DNA of 64,000 bases from an uncultured Lachnospiraceae bacterium (GCA_910578825.1 CAJTSB010000004.1:62780-126779); one strand, 5' to 3'. Positions 17,022 through 26,663 are shown, numbered from the stretch's first letter. Numbers and translations: made by a program. Notes: generated from the sequence alone by a model not told the origin.

Positions 17022-17645
17022 ATGGTAATCAAATCAGTGGAGTTGGAAATCGTCTGTGGCGTGACAAGTAAGCTGCCTCTTACGGACAAACCGGAAATCG
17101 CGTTTGCAGGCAAATCCAATGTGGGGAAATCCTCACTGATTAATGGATTGATGAACCGGAAATCACTGGCGCGTATTTCTTCGCAGCCGGGAAAGACCCA
17201 GACCATCAATTATTATAATATCAACAACTGCATGTATCTGGTAGACCTTCCGGGTTACGGGTATGCAAAGGTTTCCATTGCGGAGAAAGAGAAGTGGGGA
17301 AAGATGATTGAAAATTATCTTCATACTTCGAAACAGCTTAAGGCGGTATTTTTGTTGATTGATATTCGCCATGAGCCTTCCGCGAATGATAAACAGATGT
17401 ATGAATGGATTGTCTGTCAGGGATACGAGCCGATAATCATTGCCACAAAACTGGATAAGATTAAGAGGAGCCAGGTGGCAAAGCATATCAGTATGATAAG
17501 GAAGGGACTGGCTGTAAAACCGGGCACCGAAGTTCTTCCCTATTCCGCGTTGACGAAACAGGGGCGGGAGGAAATCTGGGCGTTGATGGATGGGCTTTTG
17601 GGTTTTGAGGAGATCTTGCAGGAGGGTTCCCATGAAAAGAAATAA
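17022..17645 (+). CDS. engB: ribosome biogenesis GTPase EngB/YsxC
   Basis: 207 residues. GTPase motifs: G1 in AGKSNVGKSSLIN (29-41), G3 in DLPGYGYAKVS, G4 in ATKLDKI. EngB is needed for late 50S subunit assembly. AAAGGAG inside the end of lon gives good spacing to the ATG at 17022, so the TTG at 17016 is not used. lon-engB adjacency is standard in Bacillota. Confidence 0.97.
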   Translation: MVIKSVELEIVCGVTSKLPLTDKPEIAFAGKSNVGKSSLINGLMNRKSLARISSQPGKTQTINYYNINNCMYLVDLPGYGYAKVSIAEKEKWGKMIENYLHTSKQLKAVFLLIDIRHEPSANDKQMYEWIVCQGYEPIIIATKLDKIKRSQVAKHISMIRKGLAVKPGTEVLPYSALTKQGREEIWALMDGLLGFEEILQEGSHEKK

Positions 17646-18537
17646 ATACCTGTTTGTATGTTTTATGCTGCTTGCCATCGTGTTGGCAGGCGGTATTTTT
17701 ACAGGACTTTACGTCAATTTCAATGGACAGGTACACAAGAAACATGAGATTCGTGTGGTAACTTCCTTTTACCCCGTTTATATCGCAGCGCTCAATGTGG
17801 CAGGTTCCAGTCCGCATGTGGTTCTTGAGAACTTAAGTGAGCCGCAGACGGGATGTATGCACGATTATCAGCTTACACCGCAGGATATGATTCTTCTGTC
17901 CAGGGCGGATCTGTTTCTGGTAAACGGCGGCGGGATTGAGAATTTTCTTGCAAAGGTCGGACAGTCCTACCCGGAACTCGTTATATCGAAAGCCTCAGAA
18001 GGGCTGGGCGTTCAGGAGGAAGAAAATGCCCATGTCTGGATGGATACGGGACTTTATGAGGGAATGGTACAAAATATTGCAGCGTCACTTGCGAAGGCAG
18101 ATCCGGAATATGCAAAACTATATCAGGAGAATGCCAACGATTATTGTGGGAAAATTCGAGAACTGACCAGGCAGATGGAAGAGCTGCGTGATCTGGCGCA
18201 GGGAAAGCCCGTCGTGATTTTCCATGAGGCCTATGCATATGTCGCCGGGCAGCTTGGAATGGACGTCGTATATTGTCTGGATTTGGATGAAGAACGTCAG
18301 GTCAGCGCACGCGAGGTGGCAGACGTCATGCAGGAGATTTCACAAAATGAGGTATCTCTTGTATTTGCCGAGGAGTTATATGGCAGGGACATGGGGGATG
18401 CCGTGGAGGCGGAGACAGAGGCAGACGTCCTTTATCTGGATGCGCTGGTGCGTGGCAATTATCAGGCGGACAGCTATCTTGCTGCCGTTCGCAGGAATAT
18501 AGAGGTATTAGGACAGGCTCTGGAAACAGAGAGGTGA
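17632..18537 (+). CDS. metal ABC transporter substrate-binding protein (zinc/manganese type)
   Basis: 301 residues of the ZnuA/AdcA/MntA cluster A-1 family. Probable metal ligands are the histidines in CMHDYQLTPQD, AHVWMD and IFHEAYAY, and the acidic residue in FAEELYG. The N-terminus is a hydrophobic segment (about 6-28) with no lipobox cysteine at its end, which is unusual because most Gram-positive homologues are lipoproteins; this one may stay anchored by an uncleaved segment. No histidine-rich loop is present. The start overlaps engB by 14 bp and follows AGGAGG. ATPase and permease genes come next. Zinc is more likely than manganese but unproven. Confidence 0.9.
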   Translation: MKRNKYLFVCFMLLAIVLAGGIFTGLYVNFNGQVHKKHEIRVVTSFYPVYIAALNVAGSSPHVVLENLSEPQTGCMHDYQLTPQDMILLSRADLFLVNGGGIENFLAKVGQSYPELVISKASEGLGVQEEENAHVWMDTGLYEGMVQNIAASLAKADPEYAKLYQENANDYCGKIRELTRQMEELRDLAQGKPVVIFHEAYAYVAGQLGMDVVYCLDLDEERQVSAREVADVMQEISQNEVSLVFAEELYGRDMGDAVEAETEADVLYLDALVRGNYQADSYLAAVRRNIEVLGQALETER

Positions 18538-19355
18538 ATATATCAGAAGTTTTGATTTGTTATATCGGACAGACTTTGATACTGGGGATAGAAGAAAGAA
18601 GGATTTATTTGAAGAAAATCATCGTGCCCTGTGGGCTGCATTGTATTAAAATTAATCATCTCGGCGTGGCACTGGGCGGACAGGAGGTCTTAAAAGACAT
18701 TAATCTCCATATTCACTGTGGCAGCCTGAATGTTGTCATCGGACGCAACGGGGCGGGGAAATCCACTCTGATTCGCGCTATTTTAGGAGATATTTCACAT
18801 ACAGGCAATATTGAATTTAAGGACAGGGAGAACGGACGTATTCAGAAACTGAAAATTGGATATGTGCCGCAGTCTTTGAATGTGGAAAAGCAGACGCCGG
18901 TCAGCGTCTATGACATGATGGCGTCATATCAGAGCAATGTGCCGGTATTTTTGATGCGTGGAAAAAAAATCCGCCGGGAAATTAAGGAGCATTTGAAACT
19001 ATTTGAAGCGGAATATCTCATAGATAAACAGGTGTGCAATCTGTCCGGTGGAGAACAGCAGCGGGTGCTTTTGTCGATGGCATTGATGAATTCCCCGAAT
19101 TTGCTGCTTTTGGATGAGCCTGTTTCCGGGATTGACAAAAACGGCATGGAACTGTTTTATCGGACAATTTATCAGTTGAAAAATCATTATGATCTGGCAA
19201 TTATTCTGATTTCCCATGATTTGGACTACGTCAGGCAGTATGCAGATAAGGTGATATTGTTGGATAGAGGCGTGCTGAAGCAGGGTAATGCGCGGGAAGT
19301 GTTTCAGAGTCCGGAATTTGCCCAGGTGTTTGAGAGTAGAAAGGAGGAAAAGTAG
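18534..19355 (+). CDS. metal ABC transporter ATP-binding protein (ZnuC-like)
   Basis: The ATPase domain runs from CIKINHLGVALGGQEVL, with Walker A GRNGAGKST, signature LSGGEQQR, Walker B LLLLDEP and the H-loop ISHD. The start is uncertain: no ATG exists before the domain, so the GTG at 18534 overlapping the previous stop, or a TTG further in such as 18610, must be used. The GTG gives about 35 extra residues compared with ordinary ZnuC. It supplies energy for the importer formed with its two neighbours. Confidence 0.9.
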   Translation: MNISEVLICYIGQTLILGIEERRIYLKKIIVPCGLHCIKINHLGVALGGQEVLKDINLHIHCGSLNVVIGRNGAGKSTLIRAILGDISHTGNIEFKDRENGRIQKLKIGYVPQSLNVEKQTPVSVYDMMASYQSNVPVFLMRGKKIRREIKEHLKLFEAEYLIDKQVCNLSGGEQQRVLLSMALMNSPNLLLLDEPVSGIDKNGMELFYRTIYQLKNHYDLAIILISHDLDYVRQYADKVILLDRGVLKQGNAREVFQSPEFAQVFESRKEEK

Positions 19356-20168
19356 ATGCATTTTTTCTCCTGGCTGCAATATGATTTTATGAAGTATGCG
19401 TTTTTGGCAATATTGGTGATTACCCCGTTGTTTGGTTTGATGGGAACGATGATTGTCAATCGTAAGATGGCGTTTTTCTCGGATGCCCTGGGGCATTCCG
19501 CCCTGACGGGAATCGCTGTGGGCGTAGTGCTTGGCGTGAATAATACAAATGTTTCTATGGTGATATTTGCGGTGATATTTGCACTGCTCTTAAATTTTAT
19601 CAACAGCAGGGTGTTATCCGCTACGGACACCGTAATTTCTGTATTTTCTTCCTGCAGCATTGCGCTTGGGCTTGCAATTTTGTCCCAGGGAGGCAATTTT
19701 AGCAGGTATTCCAGCATTCTGGTGGGAGATATTTTAAGTATCACGCCGGAGGAAATCGCGTATCTTTTGGTGATACTGGTAATCACGCTGGTATTCTGGG
19801 TATTTGGGTTTAACAAACTACTTGCGGTGAGCCTCAATCGGACGCTTGCAAAGAGCCTGCATATCTCAGTGGGCTGGATGGAAAATCTCTTTGCGGTTCT
19901 CACGGCCCTGATTGTCATGGTGTCGATCCGATGGGTCGGGATTTTGATTATCAATGCGCTTTTGATTCTTCCGGCGGCGTCGGCGCGAAATATATCTGAA
20001 AATATGAGGGAGTATCATTTTTTTGCGATTCTTTTTTCCGTATTTTCGGGAATTTTAGGGCTTATTATTTCCTATTTTGTCAATGTGGCAACGGGACCGA
20101 TTATTGTTATACTTGCGTCCATCATTTATTTTGCCACTTACTTTTGGGGAAGTAGGTTTAATGGATAA
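19356..20168 (+). CDS. metal ABC transporter permease (ZnuB family)
   Basis: 270 residues, highly hydrophobic with about eight membrane segments. It opens FLAILVITPLFGLMGTMIVNRKMAFFSDALGHSALTGIA, of which FFSDALGHSALTG is the hallmark of the ABC-3 family. ILIINALLILPAASARN near residue 195-210 is the second family block. The ATG follows the TAG of the ATPase gene directly, with AAAGGAGG inside the upstream gene. It completes the zinc/manganese-type importer. Confidence 0.95.
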   Translation: MHFFSWLQYDFMKYAFLAILVITPLFGLMGTMIVNRKMAFFSDALGHSALTGIAVGVVLGVNNTNVSMVIFAVIFALLLNFINSRVLSATDTVISVFSSCSIALGLAILSQGGNFSRYSSILVGDILSITPEEIAYLLVILVITLVFWVFGFNKLLAVSLNRTLAKSLHISVGWMENLFAVLTALIVMVSIRWVGILIINALLILPAASARNISENMREYHFFAILFSVFSGILGLIISYFVNVATGPIIVILASIIYFATYFWGSRFNG

Positions 20169-20219
20169 GGAAGAAGGCAAATTTATAAGTTACTTCGAGA
20201 GAGATAGGAGGTCTTGCAT

Positions 20220-21341
20220 TTGAAACAGTCTGTAAAGTATTTGAAAATTTTCGTAAACCTTCTGGTTGCAGCGCTCGTCATTGTATTTTTGTGTGTGATA
20301 GTCCCGAGGTTACTGGGATTTTTCATGCCGTTTGTGATTGGATGGATTATCGCAATGATTGCCAATCCGCTCGTGCGTTTGCTGGAAAAGAGGCTTAAAA
20401 TCGTGCGCAAGCATGGCTCGATGATGATTATTATTGCCGTTTTGGCAGTCGTGATCTTGCTGGGATATTTTGGTATCAGCCGGATTGTGATAGAAGCAGG
20501 CAATCTTGTAGATAACTTGCCCGAAATCTATGAGAACTGGCAGAAAGATTTTGACGAAATCGGTCAGAACCTTGAGATTGTATATAACAGGCTGCCAAGG
20601 GATACGCAGGAGGCAATCTCGCAGATTACGGCGAACCTTTCCGGATATCTGGGCGGGCTGGTACAGACAATCGGTAAGCCTACGGTTGAAACAGCGGGTA
20701 ACTTTGTGAAAAATGTTCCGGGAACGTTAATATCAATTATTATGTGCCTGTTGTCTGCATACTTTTTTACGGCGGAACGTCAGGAAATTCTGGAGGGAAT
20801 GAGAAAATATATGTCCGGTGAGGCTTTAAGCCAGGTATCGGCAGTGATTGAAGACCTCAAACGTGCAGTTTGGGGCTACTTTAAGGCACAGTTTAAGATT
20901 ATGGGCGTGGTTTATGTGATTCTGGTCATCGGTTTGCTGCTTATGAGGATCAACTATTCTCTGCTTGTGGCGTTTGGAATTGCATTTCTTGACATGCTGC
21001 CCGTCTTTGGAACAGGTACGGTGCTGATTCCCTGGGCCGTCATAAAGCTTTTATCTGCAGATTATACGATAGCGGTGGGGCTGGTTATCCTTTACGTGGT
21101 TACTCAGGTTGTGCGCCAGGTCATTCAGCCTAAAATGGTCGGTGACAGTATCGGGATGAATCCGCTGACAACATTGATATTTATGTACATCGGTTACAAA
21201 ATCAGCAGTGTTATCGGTATGATTATTGCGGTGCCTGTGGGCATGATTTTGATCAACCTGTACAAAGCAGGGATTTTCAATAATCAGATCCGCTGCGTGA
21301 AAGAACTAGTGCAAGATGTCAACAAATTTCGTAAATTTTAA
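20220..21341 (+). CDS. AI-2E family transporter, YtvI-like membrane protein
   Basis: 373 residues with about eight membrane helices: two pairs near the N-terminus, a soluble middle region (about 95-150), and a C-terminal bundle containing FLDMLPVFGTGTVLIPWA and VRQVIQPKMVGDSIGMNPL, both typical of the AI-2E/PerM superfamily. The spacing of helices resembles the sporulation protein YtvI, which suits a spore former, but function is unknown. The start is set at the TTG at 20220 because AGGAGG lies 8 bp before it; the TTG at 20214 is too close. Confidence 0.85.
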   Translation: MKQSVKYLKIFVNLLVAALVIVFLCVIVPRLLGFFMPFVIGWIIAMIANPLVRLLEKRLKIVRKHGSMMIIIAVLAVVILLGYFGISRIVIEAGNLVDNLPEIYENWQKDFDEIGQNLEIVYNRLPRDTQEAISQITANLSGYLGGLVQTIGKPTVETAGNFVKNVPGTLISIIMCLLSAYFFTAERQEILEGMRKYMSGEALSQVSAVIEDLKRAVWGYFKAQFKIMGVVYVILVIGLLLMRINYSLLVAFGIAFLDMLPVFGTGTVLIPWAVIKLLSADYTIAVGLVILYVVTQVVRQVIQPKMVGDSIGMNPLTTLIFMYIGYKISSVIGMIIAVPVGMILINLYKAGIFNNQIRCVKELVQDVNKFRKF

Positions 21342-21381
21342 ATTTTTTGTCGATGTTTGTGGTAAAAGTTACTATTTTATG

Positions 21382-21409
21382 TTGAATTATTTTGTAAAAA
21401 TTATATAAA
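21382..21409 (+). promoter_or_regulatory. promoter of the GGDEF sensor gene
   Basis: TTGAAT (21382-21387), 16-bp spacer, TATAAA (21404-21409), followed by an AT-rich leader of about 65 nt. Confidence 0.5.
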
Positions 21410-21480
21410 AGGAACAACTTGTAATAGAGAGGAAATAAGTATAAAATAAAAGTAGTGATTGTTAGGAAAGGACTGCTGCT

Positions 21481-23820
21481 ATGAGGGAGTATCGGAAAAA
21501 ACGATATACAATTGCAATTATGTTAGGCGATATGGAGTCTGACTATTCCGGGGAGTTGTTAAAGGGGTTTTATACCTGTGCGCAGAAAGAGGATGTGAAT
21601 ATTGTATATCTGATGGGACCTCGTATTCCCCAGTATTGTGCGGATATATTAAAGACGGATTCGGAGGAGGATTACAGTTATCAGTTTGACACTGTGTATG
21701 CATATGCGCATTTTACAAAACCGGATGCTTTGATTATCTCCTATGCAGCGCTCGCTTATTATCATACAAGAGAAGAAAAAGAAGCGTTTCTGAATCAGTA
21801 TTCCGACATCCCCTGTCTTATGATTGGGGAAAAGCTGGAAGGATTCAATGTCCCATATATGATGTCTGATAATTATAAAGGCATGTGTACCTGTATCGAG
21901 CATCTGGTTGTGGATCATGGATATCGGAAGGTTGCCTTTTTGAGCGGACCCAAAACGAATATGGATGCCGTGGAACGTGTTCAGGCATATTGCGATGTGA
22001 TGGAGAAACATGGATTGCCGGTGAGCGATACAATGATTGCTTATGGGGATTATTCCGTGCATGTGAGGAAACAGGTGAGATATCTTCTGGACAATAATCC
22101 GGGGCTTGAGGCAATCGTTTGTGCGAATGATAATATGGCGCAATGCTGCTACCGTGTATGCTCTGCGCGGAATCTTCGGGTTGGCAGGGATATTGCGATT
22201 ACCGGCTTTGATGACGTGGAGCTGGCAAGGACGATAGACCCGCTCTTGACCAGTGTTTCTCAGAATGGATTTAAATTCAGTTATGCGGCTTTGCGCAATG
22301 CGATTACGCTCTGTGAAAAACGGGTGATGTTTGAACAGCGACTGCCGGTAGACGTACATATCCGTGTGTCATGCGGATGTGATTATGGACAAAAACAGTC
22401 TTACATATTTGCGGATGACAGGGAAAGGGAACAGTATGTGATAAAAGCTATGGGAAATATATCCAAGGAGCTGTTATCGTCTATCCCCTATCAGGAAGAG
22501 CGCAATCATTATTCGGGCCTGATTTTAGATTATTTTAATTATATTATAAAGACAATTTGCGATCACAGCGATGAGACAATCAACATGGAATATCTGATGG
22601 ATATTTTACAGGAGATTACGGATTATGATCATATGTCTATATCGCTGCTGTTGGAAAACCTGACGAATCTTCTTCAGGTGTTGATTACCAATGCCAAGGA
22701 TGCAAAGGAACAGGAGCAGCTTGTAATGGTACTGGATGCCACCAGGCAGCATATCCATTTCGCCAATGTATCCAAACTGGAGCAGGAGGTTATGGTTTCT
22801 AACCGCAAGAACTGGTTTGTACCGACGCTGGTGCAGGATTTACCCGGGATAACGAGTGAAGACGGGTTTTCCAAGGCGTTGGTCTATATCATGAAACGTT
22901 TTCGTACAGTGGCGATGAAGAGCTGCTATATCTATCTTTATGATGAGCCGATTATTCATAAAGGTGGATTGCTGCCGGATTTTCCGGAAAAGATTTATCT
23001 CAGCGCCTGGTTTATCGGGGAGGAGATGGTTTGCTATCCGAAGGAAGAACGTCCCTGCGTGACCATGGACAAGGGATTTGCCTCCTTTATCAATTCGGAG
23101 CATTCGATGGCGTTGACGGCGGTTGTGCTGTTTTCCGGTGATAAGCAGTATGGCGCGATGTTGTGTGAGGCTGCGCAGGAGGATATTCCGTTTTTGCAGC
23201 TTTGCAGCCTGCAGGTCGGACCGCTGCTCAGATTTCTCGAGTTAAATCAGATGGAGCGTGAATCGCAGAAGGAATTGCAGAAATCACTGCGCACGATTCA
23301 GGAGCAGAATGATATCTTAAGCTTTGTGTCAGAATATGACGAGCTGACCCAGCTTTTGAACCGCAGAGGATTTATGGAACGTTCTATTCGCTGCTGCCAG
23401 CAGAGTGATGGACAGCGTGCATATCTGATTTTTGGAGATTTGGATCACCTGAAAGAAATTAACGACTGTTACGGTCATGCTGCCGGAGATTTTGCGATAC
23501 GCGGCGTGGCAAACCAGCTCAGGGAAATCCTTCCGCCGGATGCGATTACTGCGCGGATTGGCGGAGATGAATTTATCTCGCTGGTATTTTCGGAGAAAGA
23601 GAACTTTAAAGATGCTGCAATGGAAGATTTACAGATTGTAAGCGAGCGTTTTAACCGTTCCAGCAAGAAACCGTATTATGTGGAAATTTCTATTGGCATT
23701 TACGAGTTTTTCTCCAGTCCGCAGACGGACTTGAACGAGTTGATACAGAAATCCGATGAGTTATTGTATCAGGCGAAGGCAAAGCGTCGGAAGAGTGTAA
23801 AAAAGGAACTGCCGGCATAA
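21481..23820 (+). CDS. periplasmic-binding-like sensor fused to GGDEF diguanylate cyclase
   Basis: 779 residues, no signal peptide and no membrane helix. Residues about 8-295 form a LacI/GalR-type ligand-binding fold (HLVVDHGYRKVAFLSGP, IVCANDNMAQCCYRV, ITGFDDVELARTIDPLLTSV) without the LacI helix-turn-helix. A linker region follows, then a coiled coil (QMERESQKELQKSLRTIQEQ) and a GGDEF domain. The active site GGDEF is at 694-698 and the metal aspartate lies in FGDLDHLKEIND. The usual inhibitory RxxD motif is replaced by LPPD, so product inhibition through that site is unlikely. The protein should make cyclic-di-GMP in the cytosol in response to a small ligand, perhaps a sugar or nucleoside. 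Confidence 0.88.
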   Translation: MREYRKKRYTIAIMLGDMESDYSGELLKGFYTCAQKEDVNIVYLMGPRIPQYCADILKTDSEEDYSYQFDTVYAYAHFTKPDALIISYAALAYYHTREEKEAFLNQYSDIPCLMIGEKLEGFNVPYMMSDNYKGMCTCIEHLVVDHGYRKVAFLSGPKTNMDAVERVQAYCDVMEKHGLPVSDTMIAYGDYSVHVRKQVRYLLDNNPGLEAIVCANDNMAQCCYRVCSARNLRVGRDIAITGFDDVELARTIDPLLTSVSQNGFKFSYAALRNAITLCEKRVMFEQRLPVDVHIRVSCGCDYGQKQSYIFADDREREQYVIKAMGNISKELLSSIPYQEERNHYSGLILDYFNYIIKTICDHSDETINMEYLMDILQEITDYDHMSISLLLENLTNLLQVLITNAKDAKEQEQLVMVLDATRQHIHFANVSKLEQEVMVSNRKNWFVPTLVQDLPGITSEDGFSKALVYIMKRFRTVAMKSCYIYLYDEPIIHKGGLLPDFPEKIYLSAWFIGEEMVCYPKEERPCVTMDKGFASFINSEHSMALTAVVLFSGDKQYGAMLCEAAQEDIPFLQLCSLQVGPLLRFLELNQMERESQKELQKSLRTIQEQNDILSFVSEYDELTQLLNRRGFMERSIRCCQQSDGQRAYLIFGDLDHLKEINDCYGHAAGDFAIRGVANQLREILPPDAITARIGGDEFISLVFSEKENFKDAAMEDLQIVSERFNRSSKKPYYVEISIGIYEFFSSPQTDLNELIQKSDELLYQAKAKRRKSVKKELPA

Positions 23821-23852
23821 AGCGAACATAAAGAGGATAAGATAGAAATTGT

Positions 23853-23903
23853 GGAGCAACAGGATATTTCAAAGATATTTGAATATTGTGTTGTTCCTTT
23901 CTT
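23853..23903 (+). terminator. terminator after the GGDEF gene
   Basis: GGAGCAACA (23853-23861) pairs with TGTTGTTCC (23889-23897), one G-U pair, with further inner pairing in the AT-rich loop, followed by TTTCTT. Confidence 0.65.
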
Positions 23904-23907
23904 ATAA

Positions 23908-23921
23908 TATGACATGTCATA
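23908..23921. promoter_or_regulatory. 14-bp perfect palindrome upstream of ligase operon
   Basis: TATGACATGTCATA is self-complementary over 14 bp and ends 31 bp before the -10 element of the following operon. It is a plausible activator or repressor site; no regulator gene is adjacent. Confidence 0.5.
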
Positions 23922-23948
23922 AAAACTCAAATTTCTATCACAATCGTT

Positions 23949-23957
23949 TGCTATAAT
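23949..23957 (+). promoter_or_regulatory. extended -10 promoter of ligase/ABC operon
   Basis: TGCTATAAT (23949-23957) is a consensus extended -10 without a recognisable -35, consistent with dependence on an activator at the palindrome just upstream. Confidence 0.5.
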
Positions 23958-24045
23958 GCGATTGATTTATGTAAAATTATAAATTTTATATTGGCGAAAT
24001 ATGGATAAAAATATATAACAGTCAGTAATAGAACGGAGGATTAAG

Positions 24046-25515
24046 ATGCACGGCTCAATTATAGAAATTGTGGCAGATTATGCGCACAAAGATCCAAAGA
24101 GGCTCTGCGTGGCGGATAAGACCGGGGCATATACCTATGGTCAGATGTGGGAGAAGGCTCAGGCGGGCGCACGGAAATTAGAGGCGATGGGAATTCAGAA
24201 AAAAGACTGTGTGATGGTTGAGTGTACGCAGGACGCCAGATTTCTGGTTTGTGATCTGGCGTGTGAGTTATATGGCGCAATCTTTGTTCCGGTAGAGCAT
24301 CGGGCACCGGCAGACAGGGTGGAGAAAATTATGGCAGATACCGATGCCGGTTTGTTTCTCTGTGAGACAGAATATGAGGTCCCGGTAAAGAGAATGAAGA
24401 CCGAGGAGATATTTCAGATACAAGAGGGTACTGTACAGGAGGGAATATTTTCTTTTCCGAAACCGGAGGATACAGCCGAGATTTTATATACCACAGGAAC
24501 AACAGGGACGTCCAAAGGAATTGAAGTGACGCATGGCAACAATGTTGCGCTTGCAGAAAATGTCAAATATGGGACGGAAATGAAAGAGGGCAATGTAGAG
24601 TTTATTCCATTGCCGTTGAGTCATTCTCATGGACTGCGGTGTTGTTATGCCAATATGCTGAATGGAAGCGCCGTCGTACTGATGGAAGGTGTTTCCTGGG
24701 TAAAACCGGTCTTTGAAATGATTGAAAAGTATCAGGTTACAGCGATGGATGTGTCTCCAAGCGCGGTGATGATTTTGGAGCAGTTGGCGAAAGGACAGCT
24801 TTCTAAAATCAGCGGGCAGATTGATTATATTCAGGTGGGGACAGAGCCGTTACAGGAAAAGGTAAAGGAAATACTGACATCATATTTTCCATCTGCAAGG
24901 CTTTATAATTTCTATGGTTCTACGGAATCGGGCAGGACATGCGTACTGGATTTTAATAAGGAAAACAGGGCGAAGTGCATTGGAAAACCGACCCGAAACG
25001 CAACGTTCATTGTTACGGATGAAAAAAGACAGCCGATAGAATCGTCCAAAGAGCATATGGGACTTCTGGCAAGCGCGGGTCCAATGAATATGAAAGGGTA
25101 CTGGCGGCAGCCAAAGCTGACGGCTGAGACAATGCAGGATGGTTATGTATATACCAATGACATGGGATATATTGACGAAGACGGTTATGTCTATATGTTT
25201 GGCAGGATGGATAATGTTATTAATTGCCAGGGTATCAAGATTGCGCCGGAAGAAATTGAGGAAATTGCCAGAAAATATGAGCAAATCCTGGATTGCGCAT
25301 GTGTTCCCATGGAAGATAAGCTTTCCGGTCAGGTGCCGAAACTGTTTGTGGTTGTAAAGGATAAAGAGTTATTCCAGACTAAGGATTTGCTTAATTTCCT
25401 GAGACAATATATTGATGGGAACAAAATGCCGAAACGAATTGAGATGATAGATGAAATTCCGCGCACATCGAACGGGAAGATTCACAGAGCGAAACTTGTT
25501 ACAGGGAAATCGTAA
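24046..25515 (+). CDS. class I adenylate-forming acyl/aryl-CoA ligase
   Basis: 489 residues of the ANL superfamily. The AMP-binding loop YTTGTTGTSKG is at 148-158. YNFYGSTESG forms the A5 motif, GRMDNVINCQGIKIAPEEIE the hinge and A8 motif, and PRTSNGKIHR holds the catalytic lysine of A10. The enzyme activates a carboxylic acid to an acyl-AMP and most likely a CoA thioester. The acid cannot be read from sequence. GGAGG precedes the start, and the gene leads an operon with a complete TauT/NMT1-type importer, so the imported compound may be its substrate. Confidence 0.88.
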   Translation: MHGSIIEIVADYAHKDPKRLCVADKTGAYTYGQMWEKAQAGARKLEAMGIQKKDCVMVECTQDARFLVCDLACELYGAIFVPVEHRAPADRVEKIMADTDAGLFLCETEYEVPVKRMKTEEIFQIQEGTVQEGIFSFPKPEDTAEILYTTGTTGTSKGIEVTHGNNVALAENVKYGTEMKEGNVEFIPLPLSHSHGLRCCYANMLNGSAVVLMEGVSWVKPVFEMIEKYQVTAMDVSPSAVMILEQLAKGQLSKISGQIDYIQVGTEPLQEKVKEILTSYFPSARLYNFYGSTESGRTCVLDFNKENRAKCIGKPTRNATFIVTDEKRQPIESSKEHMGLLASAGPMNMKGYWRQPKLTAETMQDGYVYTNDMGYIDEDGYVYMFGRMDNVINCQGIKIAPEEIEEIARKYEQILDCACVPMEDKLSGQVPKLFVVVKDKELFQTKDLLNFLRQYIDGNKMPKRIEMIDEIPRTSNGKIHRAKLVTGKS

Positions 25516-25563
25516 GGTTGAACTTTAACAATATAAATAACAGATAAAGAGAGGAATTCAATC

Positions 25564-26640
25564 ATGAAAAACAAATTAAAGAAACTGGCATTGGTTTTAA
25601 GTTTCGCGCTCTTTGTAGCGGGTTGTGGCAATGGTGATAAGGTACAGGAACAGCCTGAAAGCGCTGCTGCGGATGAGGCAGCGGATGAAGGACAGGAGGC
25701 GGATGGCACTAAGGCAGAAGACAATGGAGATTCTGCAGATGATGCAGAGGCGGTAACGTTAAATCTTGCCTATCAGTATGGTCTGGCGTACGCACCGCTT
25801 GTAATTGTGCAGGAACAGGACCTGATTGAGAATGCATATGAGGAAGCAACCGGAAGGAAGGTTACAGTAACCTGGAATCAGATGAGTTCTGGGGCGGATA
25901 TCAATACAGGTATCTCAGGCGGCAGCCTGGACGCCGGATTTATGGGAGTAGGCCCTGCAGTTACCGGCGTTATGAAGGGAGTAGGGTATAAGGTATTTAC
26001 AAATCTGTCAGGACAGGAGCATGGTTTGATGACGAACGATGAGAGCATTCAATCGTTTGATGACCTGATTGGCAGCAGCAAGCAGATTGCGTTGGTAAAT
26101 ATAGGATCTATCCAGCATGTACTTCTGGCATTGGCGCTGGAAAACGCGGGACATGATCCGCACGCATTGGATGCAAACATCGTTGCGATGGCACATCCGG
26201 ACGGCATGGCAGCTTTGGAAAGTGGAAACGTAGCCTGCCATCTGACTTCCAGCCCCTATATTTTTAAAGAGCGTGAGGAAGAGAATCTTCATGAAATTAA
26301 AGATGTCGCAGACGCATGGGGCGCTGAGAGCTCCTTTATTGTCGGCGTGGCGTCAGAGAAAATACATGACGAGAATCCCGAACTGTACCAGGCATTATGC
26401 GATGCTATCGAAAAGGCTGTAGATTTCATGAATGACAGTCCGGAGGAAGCTGCAAAAATCACTTGTGAATTTGATGGAAACAGTGCTGAGGACGAGCTTG
26501 CTTATATTCAGAAGAGTAATTATACCATAGAGACGAAAGGCCTGTTTGAGCTGGCGTCTTTTATGGCAAAGACGGAATTTATTGAAACGGCTCCTGGCTC
26601 TTATGAGGATTTGGTATTTGACAATGTTTCCGGTGATTAA
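25564..26640 (+). CDS. ABC transporter substrate-binding lipoprotein (NMT1/TauA/SsuA type)
   Basis: 358 residues. The signal peptide ends at the lipobox VAGC (C20-21 region), followed by an acidic, alanine-rich tether of about 40 residues. The folded part begins VTLNLAYQYGLAYAPLVIVQ and contains SSGADINTGISGGSLDAGFMGVGPAV, the ligand-contact pattern of the family that binds nitrate, alkyl and aryl sulfonates, aromatic acids or thiamine precursors. It is followed at 24 bp by its permease. Substrate unknown; the upstream ligase suggests a carboxylic acid. Confidence 0.88.
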   Translation: MKNKLKKLALVLSFALFVAGCGNGDKVQEQPESAAADEAADEGQEADGTKAEDNGDSADDAEAVTLNLAYQYGLAYAPLVIVQEQDLIENAYEEATGRKVTVTWNQMSSGADINTGISGGSLDAGFMGVGPAVTGVMKGVGYKVFTNLSGQEHGLMTNDESIQSFDDLIGSSKQIALVNIGSIQHVLLALALENAGHDPHALDANIVAMAHPDGMAALESGNVACHLTSSPYIFKEREEENLHEIKDVADAWGAESSFIVGVASEKIHDENPELYQALCDAIEKAVDFMNDSPEEAAKITCEFDGNSAEDELAYIQKSNYTIETKGLFELASFMAKTEFIETAPGSYEDLVFDNVSGD

Positions 26641-26663
26641 ACAAGTGTAGGAGAGGAATCACA

